From Acorus gramineus (lineage: Eukaryota > Streptophyta > Magnoliopsida > Acorales > Acoraceae), in assembly GCA_030737835.1 (NCBI GenBank), contig CM060856.1, positions 19,651,941-19,715,940 on the forward strand: DNA of 64,000 nucleotides, read 5' to 3'. The translations under genes and the position numbers were made by a program. This document shows, piece after piece, positions 1-9,853 of the stretch (its first letter is position 1; each line of letters opens with the position of its first letter). The notes under the pieces were generated by a model, which worked only from the letters and a program-made list of their open reading frames with translations, ran no database searches and was not told the origin of the DNA.

Positions 1-2930
1 CTAGTCTCCGATGATCTAAATCAAATCCCTAGATGATATCGGTCATATGTCCTAAACTTCTTGAAAGTTGGGCCGGACAAAATAGGGGTCTCTTTCCTTA
101 TCATCGATCGAAGTCTTTCTGCTTCGCACAAAGACTCCGTCCGATGAGGGACAATTCTAGATACCCCAATTTTAACCACCCAAAGAAATGAAAATACTTC
201 AAGTAATATTTAGAAATTATCACATTTGAAATCTAAGAGAAAACACTTTTAGAAAAGAAACCGGAAGGAGAAACCCTGGCCCCCAACACTTAGAAAATTT
301 TCAAGGGGCAGGAACAGGGCGGCTACTTCAAAGTAGCCACCCCTCCTTGGGCGGCTATTTTGCACTAGCCGCCCCCCAACCGCTTCCTGGAGATGGGACA
401 TAAAGCAGCATTTAATGCTGATGATTGCGACGGTTTCTTCTATTTTGATGTTCCTTCTCTAACGGCTTACACCTAGTAACCACCTCAAGCCACTGCTTGT
501 CAGAGATTGAACGTTTGGCAGATCATCATGAGGGCGGCATCTTGAAAGTAGCCACCCCTAACTGGGTGGCTACTTACAACTAGCCGCTCCTCACAAGAAA
601 AAATTGTCAGAAACAACGATCTAATGGGAGGTCAAATCAATCACCCTATTATCCAATTTGATCTATTGTCTAGTAGACACTCCCCTGCCCCATTTTTTAC
701 TATAAATAGGGGGCACCCAAACTCTTCTTCTACTCATCAACCATCATCAATTATCCACATTTTCACACAACAAACTCAATCAAACATTACTTTATCCCCA
801 CACCCACTATTTGAAACCCTTGAGAGAGAGAAAGAGTTCTATTTCGAGAGAAGGAAACCCATTTCCTACATAAATCCACTCTCCAAAAACCCTCTCTGAA
901 ACCCTAGTTAAACCTAGTTTAACGTCAGCCAAAGCTCAAAACCAAAACCTATCCAGGCTCTGCCCAAATAGAGCCAGATCCTAGGTGGCTAATCACAACT
1001 AGCCGTCCCCTTTTAGGCAGCTAATTTGCACTAGCCGTCCCTCATCCACCCCCTGTCTTTTAAACCTCCCTTTGTCAAGTCTCGGAAGTAGAAAATGATT
1101 CCCCATTTTCACCTCTATGTACGGCTAGCCATGTCTCAGAGCAGAGAATCCACAAACCCCCCACGAAGGCAATCAACGGTCACTACAAGAAAACTAGCCT
1201 ATAACTGCGGTTTTCAACAGTCACTAAAACCATCAAACCGCTGCTATAACATTTACCAACGGTTTGAAACCCGTCTTTGTAAATACTGTCGTTTTAAGTT
1301 TTAGCGACGGTCTGTGAACTTATAGATGCAGTTCATGTAGTGGCGGATTTAGAAACTGTCACTAATAGTTCCCCAAGCTTTTTGTTTTAATTTTGATTCT
1401 TGAGGGAGGATTAACGACATTTTTGAAAACATAGCCAAATGCACACTTATAAATGCCCCTAAATTTCTGCTTTTATTATTTTTGTCAGTTACGTCGTGCA
1501 TTAACTAAAAGGTGTACAAAATATTTTTTAAAATATGTTTATGTTGCATTTATTTAAAAAAATAAAACACAATTTAAATTTATAATTCTAAATAGTGTTG
1601 GGGTGCAAGAAAATTGAACTTTAGATATAAAATATAAAAGTCTAAAACTAAAAAACATCTGAATTTACAAAAAAAATGAAATTACAAAACAAAAGTAAAG
1701 ATCACTATGTAAAACAAAAAAAATTATATATTCTGAAAAAATTGATTATTGTTCTTCCATCTCTTGCATCTTTTACTGCATCTTCTCCTCCTTTTGATCC
1801 TACAGCTTTTTTTTGCATTTGTTACATACATCTGTTGTGTATTCCACTGCTCCATGCAATCGATCCTCTCATATAACTGATATAGTATCCAAGCTTAAGG
1901 TTTTGATCCTTATCCAGGTGTATTCTGAAAAACTACAAAAAAAAAATGATTCTATTTCAAAGATCATATTTTTCACGTAATCATAAAAATAAACTTCAAC
2001 AAATTATAAGATCAAAAATATAATTGCTGATCCATACTCTAGAATCTAAAAAAAAAAAAAAAACCTTGGTAATTCAAACCCTAAAAGTATAAAAAAAATA
2101 TCGCACAAGGAAAAAATAGAGGGATCTTACTAATTCTATGGATTCAAAGGGAATATGATCCGAGCTGGTTTCATTGTTCTTCACGGAGTTAAGTGGAAGA
2201 TGATGGGAACGACTTGATCAATGGAGTTCAAAGAGGACCTATGGAGCTTTATGGCGATGAGTAATTTTTCCAATGGGAAGATATTTTTCGGAGATTGAAG
2301 GATATAAAAAAATTGCAATGGAGAAGGAGGATTCACAACCATAAATGGTTCTTGATTGCAGCAATTTTTAAAAATTTGCCCGCATTAATTAATTTACTTG
2401 TTATGGTTTCTAGAAAAGACAACATTAAATTAATTACATTACTACGGTTTCTAAAAAATCGCAGGCATATATATCACCATAACTCAAACCATAACCCATA
2501 GATTTTGCACCTAATTAATTTTTTTATATATAACTACCGTTTTTGCTTATAAAAAAAATTATTTGGGGAGCATTCAAAATAATGCTATGATTTTCTTTAA
2601 ACCGCAGTTATATCATGTATATACCTGCGGTTCACAAAACTGTAGCAAAAAAAAACACCACCATAACCCATATTTCTTGTAGTGAGTAACACCAACTTTT
2701 CCTGCTTTTTGAGAAAGCAGATGGCGATCACAACCACCCCTGAATCCTCTTGAGGAGCTGTCGGGTACCTCAGCAAGGAACCACACGCCAAACATTAATT
2801 AATTAATTTGCGGGAGACGATCCAACCAAGCCTGCAAAGCGCATTCGGACCAAAATCCCTAGAAAACCCCCACACACACCAAAACCTGGGAGCGAAAAAG
2901 GAACCGGAAACCAATACTGACATTATTGTA
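1..2930. mobile_element. LTR-retroelement-like sequence (fossil), entering from the left edge
   Basis: The stretch carries repeated short motifs such as GTAGCCACCCCT, GGGCGGCTA and CTAGCCGCC at about 320-380, 545-590 and 985-1040. A TATA-like site, TATAAATAGGGGG, lies at 701-713 and is followed by an A/C-rich leader, as in plant LTR promoters. No paired LTR is visible because the left side lies outside the window. A CACTA element at 1181-2684 interrupts it. No coding domain is recognised, so the family is unresolved. The right limit is approximate. Confidence 0.35.
1181..2684. mobile_element. Non-autonomous CACTA (En/Spm-type) element
   Basis: The left end reads CACTACAAGAAAAC and the right end TTTCTTGTAGTG, the inverted ends typical of plant CACTA elements. 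Subterminal repeats containing CTGCGGTT or its complement occur near both ends, for example at about 1205 and at 2600-2640. The flanking trinucleotides are GGT and AGT, an imperfect 3-bp target duplication. The 1.5-kb interior is AT-rich with several A/T runs and no transposase frame, so the element depends on a transposase supplied elsewhere. It sits inside LTR-like sequence and is therefore younger than its host repeat. Confidence 0.8.
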
Positions 2931-3795
2931 ATGAGGTATATATAACTTAGTTGAAATTTTTTTAGCATACATTATAAATGAGTTCACACTTGAACGGGGG
3001 CTGAATCTAAAATTTCCCAGAAAAAAGTAAGACATAATTTCAACGGTTCATCTTGCTTTCATAGTATTGTATTTGAGTTTGAAATGATGTTTACTATAAT
3101 ATAAGGCCCTGTTGGATTTAGATTATACACGCATAAATTATGACTAATACAGCCAATGTGGGCAATGTTTTTCAAATGCTTCATGAACCAATTTTGAACC
3201 TTCAAGGTTATCTTGATTTCCACGTTTGTTTTTCTTTTAGATATCCATACGAGTGTACATGAGAAACTCTTAATACAACCACATGTAACCGTATTTAAAA
3301 AAAAACGAAACATATATTGCAATGAATTATATAAAAAAAAAAAATACTTGTTTTACTGTAATGGCATGACATGGTTCATACTCTCTTAAAATCATGGTTA
3401 ATCAGCCAAAACTACTTAATAGAAGAGGATCGCCCACGGAAAAGGGATCTATTTATAGTAGAGCAGGAAGTCAATTCCACACCATGAGCTTTATGAACAA
3501 TGGGATTTGAGTATTAATACACTTAGTACATTTTATAGTCCTGTTTGTATTTCGATGTGGTCTCCTAACCTTAAGTACACCGCGATAATATAGTATATTA
3601 CATTTACAATGTATGGAAATTAAAAAAATTAGAGAAAAATACATGTATACTTCAATTTTATAATTATATGTATTTAGTGGACAAGTACATATTTTTATTA
3701 AAAAATCAGTGAGATTTGAGAACAGGATTGTACACGTGGCTAGATATATCTTTTCTATGGAATTTATTAAATCAATCAAATGAAGTTTGGGAAAC

Positions 3796-4556
3796 TTAAT
3801 TAGAGGTCCCTGGACTTGTTTTTATTTTCTTTAGGTCCCTCAGTTAGTGGTAGTATTATATTTAGATCCTTCCATCGAACCTAATTTTTTTCCTTCCTCT
3901 TTTACCCCCAACTCAATATGTTTTTCTTTTTCTCCCCAGACAAATAAAAATGTGAGACCACCTCCGCCAGAACCACCTCTCCCCCCACTGCGCCCCCCTC
4001 CAACAACCCCCCACCAGCCGATCTCGCCTCCACCAGCGCTCCCAATTGCACCCCCGACCTCCTCCCACCGGAGCCTGACCGCCTCCCGCGACCCCATCGC
4101 CGCCCACACCCCCTCCTGCTAACCATCCGCAACATCCTAGATCCCGACCTCCCCCAAGCCCCAATCTCGCCCATCGATATCGGTGTGCAAACTGCGAATA
4201 ACAGTGTACACAGTAAAACACACAGAACCTGTAACAGGTATAAGAGTGTACACACTGCAGATAACAGTGTACACAGTGAAACACACAAAACCTTGTAACA
4301 GATAAAAGAGTGTACACACTACGCATAACAGTGTACACAGTGTAAGACACAGAACCCGTAACAGGTATAAGAGTGTATACATTGCGCATAACAGTGTACA
4401 TACTTAGGGTATAACGGGAAGAATACGCACAAAATGAAATGGCAGTTAGTGCCAAGGACCAAAAAAAATAGCTCAACCACTTTAAGGACCTAAAGAAAAT
4501 AAAAAAAATATAAAAATCTATTGTTATTACAGAGGTATCTCCAGGGACCTCTAATT
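3796..4556. mobile_element. MITE with TTAATTAGAGGTCCCTGG inverted ends
   Basis: The left end TTAATTAGAGGTCCCTGG and the right end CCAGGGACCTCTAATTAA are near-perfect inverted repeats about 760 bp apart. The interior has two unusual parts: a C-rich, proline-coding-like block at 3955-4150 and a four-copy tandem array at 4190-4410. No transposase is seen. The C-rich block could be captured genic DNA, but it matches no family I know. Confidence 0.65.
4190..4410. repeat. Tandem array, unit about 63 bp, about 3.5 copies
   Basis: ATAACAGTGTACACAGT recurs at about 4198, 4261, 4326 and, shortened, at 4387. Between copies come a degenerate ACACAGAACC(T)GTAACAG block and GTATAAGAGTGTACACAC. The copies differ by several substitutions, so the array is not very recent. 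It is wholly inside the MITE at 3796-4556. Confidence 0.75.
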
Positions 4557-4865
4557 AATTTATCCGTGAAGTTTTTACTCATTGATTAATCATATATTTG
4601 CTCCAGTAAGTCTCGGTGGCTGACACTTTGTTCTTTATATATATAGGTTATAGAGAGAAGTGTTCAAATCTTCTTTCCCCAAGTCAATCCAAAGTAGCCT
4701 GCTCTACGTTGCTGACAAGAGACCCTTCCCAACACAATGGTCCTCTGTTTTTTAGGTTGATCATGAAAAACAAACACTTCTCAACCACTATAACCATTGG
4801 GTATCATGTATAGAATGACCAATCTGATGGTCCACAGGTGGTGCATACACCATACTTTAATGTTT

Positions 4866-5321
4866 CATTTGGATAGTGATATAAGTTATTCTGGATTTAT
4901 GACTATATTCTAGGAATAAATTATTATACTAATAGAATAAGTTATTTTTTATTTGGTTGTGATTTTATTTATTTTTGTTGAGAAACATAATAATGAAGCT
5001 TTTGTTGTTCGGTTGACCATAGATAAAATGTGGATAAAATGTAAATAAGATATGGATAAAGATTTATAAAAGGTGAAGCATTGATTTGATTTGTGAGCCC
5101 TCTAATTTATAAGAAGTGATGACAATTGATTTGATAGCATGGTCCCTAGCTTTATACCAGTGGAATGGATTGGGTGGAATAATGGGAGTCTTAAAATTAA
5201 AATATCAATTTATTCTCACATATTCTGGCATGGTTATACCTACTTATTCCTTGCACAAACAACTCTTTAGGCGTATTCTCCCATATCCTCTCTATTTCTC
5301 TCCTATTTTGTGATCCAAACG
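4866..5321. mobile_element. MITE family A, copy 1
   Basis: The inverted ends are CATTTGGATA (left) and ATCCAAACG (right). The interior matches, on the opposite strand, the copy at 25679-26661: an AAATGTAAATAAGATATGGA-type segment next to TTTATAAAAGGTGA, and a Tourist/hAT-like 'GTTTGG' terminus. There is no coding potential. Related copies lie near 42120, 47000 and 53640. Confidence 0.6.
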
Positions 5322-6335
5322 ATAAGTGTATGTACAACTTTAGTAGTGGTGTGTCTCTTTACGTGACACAGCATAAGACTTGTCACAAGGGTTTTCCTTG
5401 TGGTAAACCACAAATGATCTTAACGTGTATAAGACCATATTTCCTGACTAAATATCACAAACCATTACCAAACTTATTTGATGTCCTAGACATCAGTATT
5501 TCCCTTGAAATGATAATTTTGATTTATTATAGTTATCCCGAATCGTATTCTTATCAAATCTTACAACTCCATTGACCTATTGGGTAAAAGAATGTTATCC
5601 AACCATCTTATCATGTCTCATAAATCGTTAATGTGAAACTAACATCTAACTAAAAATGTTACAAATCTCACGTGTTAAATATATGAGATTTCATATATCA
5701 GTTCGATGTTGTCGCAATAGTTCTCATGAATTATGATTCATATGGATGGTCCTCTACCGCATACATAAGAAGTTTTTATGTCCATTGTGTCTTGATCATG
5801 AAATCGATCAATCCCTCTGTATATAATATGAATACCATAATTATTTGATCGAACAAGGAAGCTAAACTGAAAAACATCGATGACGACAACTATAATTGGG
5901 ATGCTCTAGAGCTGAATGAAGAACATCCTGTGTTTGCTTGGATGAAGGTTTGCCTACTGAAGATTTGACCACTTCCTACTAGCATAGCTAGATGAAGCTT
6001 CACTCTTAACACTTTCTTTCGCCAAACTTAATTTCATTGAGTTGGTTTCTTCATGTCGCGGGCTCACAGTCGGCGGTTGGTCTCACCCGAGTCGAGTAAG
6101 GATAAACCTTTGAGAGTCTAGATTCTTTGGTTTTTCATGGCAGGAATAATTTTTCTTATATTTAAGCAATCGTCACACAGGGTTTGTATGACGAGTCTGG
6201 ATCTTCTGTTGTGCAATTTGTGCTGTGATCGTGTTGTTGTTTGTCCATGGCCCCGCCAGGTCTCACCCAATAATCCAACGGTGCAAACCCAAGTTTATTT
6301 ATATGTTGGACCCCACCCTTTTTCTTTTTCTTTAA
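5322..6335. other. Intergenic, no gene seen
   Basis: AT-rich sequence with only short, unconvincing reading frames. A short GC-richer patch near 6050-6110 contains GCGGGCTCACAGTCGGCGG, but I could not assign it. Confidence 0.6.
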
Positions 6336-6342
6336 ATGCAAG

Positions 6343-6452
6343 TCTTGCACTCTCGAGAACAACTCATACAAATCTTTTTGTTTGCTTTTAATTTGTTGTC
6401 TTGCTCTCTCGAAAACAACTCATACAAGTCTTTTTGTTTGCTTTTAATTTGC
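6343..6452. repeat. Direct duplication, unit about 55 bp
   Basis: Two adjacent copies share CTCTCGA(G/A)AACAACTC and TTTTTGTTTGCTTTTAATTTG, with few differences. A third partial copy, CTTGCTTTTAATTTGTTTA, is found at 8496-8514 on the far side of the element at 6456-8490. That fits insertion of the element into this array. Confidence 0.7.
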
Positions 6453-6705
6453 TTAGGCTGCGTTTGGTTCCACTTAAATTCAGTGCTTATTGGACTGAAA
6501 CCGGAAATTTTCAGTACTTTTGTGTTTATTGTCTGTTTGGTAGAGACCCAAATAAGTGCTCAATTGTATCCGCTTTTCACACAAATATCCGGATTTTTTC
6601 AGCCCCGGAGACGTTACTTTATTTTTCCGCTCTCGTGTTACGCCTATTACTCCCCCACGTGAAAAGACCTGGATACCCCTGCTACTTTGATTTATTTACG
6701 ACCGG

Positions 6706-6713
6706 TATATAAG
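6706..6713 (+). promoter_or_regulatory. TATA-like box upstream of the LRR frame
   Basis: TATATAAG lies 137 bp before the ATG at 6850. It is followed by a CT-rich, leader-like stretch (TTCTCTCTCTCTCCTCAC) and repeated AGAGAAACCCTAA, both common in plant 5' leaders. This suggests the fragment carried a promoter and 5' UTR with it. Confidence 0.45.
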
Positions 6714-6849
6714 CCCCATTTCGACCTGTTCTCTCTCTCTCCTCACACATTTCTCATTCCCATCTAGTCGACTCGTCCGAGAGAAACCCTAATAAAATGT
6801 GATTGGTTTCAGATCGAATTCGAACCTCCGACGATCAGAGAAACCCTAA

Positions 6850-7950
6850 ATGCGAGACCCTCTCCACCTCGTGATCCTCCTCTCCCTCCTCGTCCGATCG
6901 GTGTCCGTCGCCGCGTCGGCTCCGCTCAACGACGACGTCCTCGGCCTGATCGTCTTCAAGGCGGACCTCCTCGACCCCGCCTCGGAACTCGCGTCCTGGG
7001 ACGACGAGGACGCCGACAGCCCGTGCGGCTGGGCCGGGGTCACCTGCGACCCGCGGTCGGGCCGGGTCACCGACCTCGCCCTCGACTCGCGCTCCCTCTC
7101 AGGCCGGGTCGGCCCGCGCGGGCTCCTCCAGCTCCGCTACCTTCGCCTCCTCTCCCTCTCCAACAACAACTTCACGGGGACCCTCTCCGCCGACCTCGCC
7201 GGGCTCGACGGCCTCCGCGTGGTGGACCTCAGCAGCAACGCCTTGTCGGGTCCGATCCCCGACGAGTTATTCCACAAATGCGGGTCGCTTCGGTCAGTTT
7301 CGTTGGCGAACAATGCCTTCGAAGGGGAGCTCCCGCCGAGCCTCGGATCCTGCGCGGGCCTCTCGTACCTCAACCTCTCGTCGAACGGGATCTCCGGTCC
7401 GTTACCCGCCGGGGTCTGGTCACTGAACGGGTTGCGGTCGCTTGACCTCTCCGATAATTCTCTCGTTGGGGAGATTCCGAGTGGGATCGAGAGCCTGTAC
7501 AATCTCCGAACGATCAGTTTGAGACGGAATTCGCTTTCGGGGAAGGTCCCGGAAGGGATTGGGGGTTGTCTTCTGTTGAAATCGATCGATCTTAGTGAGA
7601 ATTCGCTCTCCGGTGGGCTCCCGGACTCAATGCGGAACCTCACGATGTGCGGTTCTTTGAGCCTGAGCTCGAATTCGTTCGTCGGAGAGTTGCCCGATTG
7701 GATTGGGGAGATGAGCAGTCTGCAAACCTTGGATTTGTCGAGGAACAGATTCATTGGACACATCCCGGGATCGATTGGGAACCTTCGAATGCTGAAGGAA
7801 CTCAATCTATCACGAAATGGGTTCACCGGAGCCTTGCCGGAATCAATGGAGGGTTGCAAGGGCCTCACGAACGTCGACTTGAGTAGGAATTCCTTGACGG
7901 GCGATGTCCCGTCGTGGGTTTTCGAATTGGGGGTGCAGAGGATCTGTTGA
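6850..7950 (+). CDS. Truncated LRR receptor-like kinase, ectodomain only (PXC2/IRK type)
   Basis: The 366-residue frame begins with a hydrophobic signal peptide (about residues 5-25, likely cut near AASA). An LRR N-terminal cap follows with DDVLGLIVFKADLLDP and the paired-cysteine motif SPCGWAGVTCDP (about 58-69). After that come about eleven plant-type leucine-rich repeats with LSGxIP-like cores. The order and wording match the PXC2/IRK subfamily of plasma-membrane receptor kinases, which run to roughly 960-1,000 residues. Here the frame stops after WVFELGVQRIC, so the later repeats, the transmembrane segment and the kinase are absent. No kinase motif is found downstream. The frame has no internal stop and is far richer in GC than its surroundings. 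It may be a recent, dead gene capture, or it could encode a secreted LRR protein. The neighbouring inverted ends favour capture. Confidence 0.8.
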   Translation: MRDPLHLVILLSLLVRSVSVAASAPLNDDVLGLIVFKADLLDPASELASWDDEDADSPCGWAGVTCDPRSGRVTDLALDSRSLSGRVGPRGLLQLRYLRLLSLSNNNFTGTLSADLAGLDGLRVVDLSSNALSGPIPDELFHKCGSLRSVSLANNAFEGELPPSLGSCAGLSYLNLSSNGISGPLPAGVWSLNGLRSLDLSDNSLVGEIPSGIESLYNLRTISLRRNSLSGKVPEGIGGCLLLKSIDLSENSLSGGLPDSMRNLTMCGSLSLSSNSFVGELPDWIGEMSSLQTLDLSRNRFIGHIPGSIGNLRMLKELNLSRNGFTGALPESMEGCKGLTNVDLSRNSLTGDVPSWVFELGVQRIC

Positions 7951-7963
7951 CGGGCGATGTCCC
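7894..7963 (+). repeat. 17-bp direct repeat at the LRR breakpoint
   Basis: TTGACGGGCGATGTCCC occurs at 7894-7910 inside the coding frame and again at 7947-7963, where it creates the TGA stop and ends the LRR homology. The 53-bp spacing suggests a templated or slippage duplication when the fragment was broken or captured. Confidence 0.85.
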
Positions 7964-8490
7964 TCCTCCACTGTTGCAGAACAAGATATGATATGCAGCT
8001 CTTAACACGGAAATGTTATGTTTGTCAAATATTCAATTCTTTCATGCTATGGATATATGTGGTTACCAAGTTTTCAAACATGGTTGATGTAGATTGCATA
8101 TTTAACACGGCATAAATAGACATATGTCTCATTTATTTATTTTTAAATCTGTATAGGCTTCCATTTGGTTCTCCTAAGTAATTAAATTGCAGTGGTGTAG
8201 TACATGTATTTTAATCACCATACCAAAATATTTTTTTTTTATAAATAGAAAAAATAAGCAAATCTTCATGTTTTTAACCAAACATCAAATAACAATCAAC
8301 ACTTATTAAATGGACCAAAATACCCTTCTAATAAGCTCTACTGTTCAGTGGTGAACCAAACAAACTTATCTATATAAGTGCTTATAATTTCTGTTGAACC
8401 AAACAGTTTTTTTTTCTAAACTGATTAAAACTTATCAGAACTTATATAATCTGCACTTAAAATCAACATTTCGCTGAACCAAACGGCCCC

Positions 8491-9853
8491 TTATACTTGC
8501 TTTTAATTTGTTTATACTTGGATCCATACCATGGGCCCCACAATTTTTTGTTTTTTTGTTTTTGTTTTTTGTTTGCTTTCACATGGTTACAAAAGTTTGT
8601 CTAGGGTTCTTCATTTTTAGTGATTAGAGTTTCTTACGGCAGGTTGTTTTTTTTTGGTGTCCAATTTTTTTCATTGCAGAAACTATCTCTTGCAATTGCT
8701 GGTTGTTCGAGATGAGAGACATTTTGTGTAACCATGCTATTAGAGTCATAAGAGATAAATTAAATATTATAAAAATTGATAGTCAATATATATATTAAAA
8801 AGATTGACAAGAAAAACAAAATATGAAATTGTGCAAGACATGCTGGCATAACATTGAGGTGGATCACTAGATCCAAAGTTGCAACATACCTATCAATATA
8901 AGTTTCTATGCTCCAAGTTTAACAAGATATCAAACTCAGTTTAATTTGAAAGTGATGAACATTTAATTTTTCTATTAAACATGTTGATGAATTAAGCAAC
9001 ATTCTTGAAAGCATGTTAAATTTGCAAATGGATGGTTAAGTACATGATAAGGACAATCACAACAATGTTTCTATTACATGTGAGGATAATGTCCATACAG
9101 ATTATTTAGACAAATCAAATGTCATTCAAGCAAAGAGCATCGAGGAAAACAAATAATCAAAAGTAATCTGGAGAAAGCCTTAGCAAATAACAAGAAGACA
9201 TCAAATCCTCAATCATTAAAGGTAAAAAAATTAAGGAATTTTTTTTTTAATTGACTTACCATTTACAAAACCAAAAAATAGTTCATCTAGAATTTATATA
9301 TTCTTTTATCCGAAAATGGCAACCATGTCAAACGCATCTATTAAACTCCCCAGTATAAAAGATATTCATTATATCACAAGTCACTCTCCTCTACCGAGCA
9401 ATTCTTACAAAGCGTATGGTACTCTCTTCTGCTGATTTGATCAACCTTCACTTTCGAAGGGGTGTGAGATCTGCAAGCTCCAACGACATTGTTAATTCTT
9501 TGTAAAGAATACCAGGACGATGAGCTTCTATGTAATTGATATTCCACCAAGAATAAAAAAACGATAGTAATAATAAAGAAAACAAAAGTAAATTATCCAA
9601 GTTTAAACTAATTTTATGATTATAGAGTTTATTTATAGATTAAATAATCTTAACAAATTAAGATTTCAATTCTTAACAAATCTTTTAAATTAAATACAAA
9701 AAATAACTTACAACCATCGATTTGACTTTCAAGACGATCCTCTGAACTATAGAGTTGGTCTATACAAACACGTGGATATAAAAATAGTGATTCTAATCTC
9801 TGTTTTTTCTCTTAAGTGCCCACATACATATATAAATATCTGCATCAAATCCC
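8491..9853. other. Intergenic, no gene seen
   Basis: AT-rich sequence with T runs at about 8540-8670 and no convincing reading frame. The last 100 bp or so would be the 3' flank of the minus-strand P450. Confidence 0.6.

Larger units (their letters stand above)
6456..8490. mobile_element. Candidate Pack-type Harbinger/Tourist-like element carrying an LRR gene fragment
   Basis: The left terminus GGCTGCGTTTGGTTC (6456-6470) and the right terminus GAACCAAACGGCCCC (8476-8490) are imperfect inverted repeats. Both are flanked by TTA (6453-6455 and 8491-8493), the usual 3-bp target duplication of PIF/Harbinger elements. Between them lie a promoter-like stretch, the GC-rich LRR reading frame at 6850-7950, and AT-rich subterminal DNA. 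No transposase is present. An alternative reading is two separate events: a MITE at about 8156-8490 starts with GGCTTCCATTTGGTTC but has ATA rather than TTA at its left edge. The 3-bp duplication alone is weak evidence, so the capture model is likely but not proven. Confidence 0.5.

Noticed and set aside
3847-4122. Proline-rich frame resembling an extensin or PERK N-terminus
   Set aside because: No signal peptide, no SPPPP pattern and no kinase; it sits inside a MITE and is open on both strands.
7137-7868. Long open frame antisense to the LRR gene
   Set aside because: It mirrors the GC-rich repeat codons of the sense frame and has no recognisable domain.
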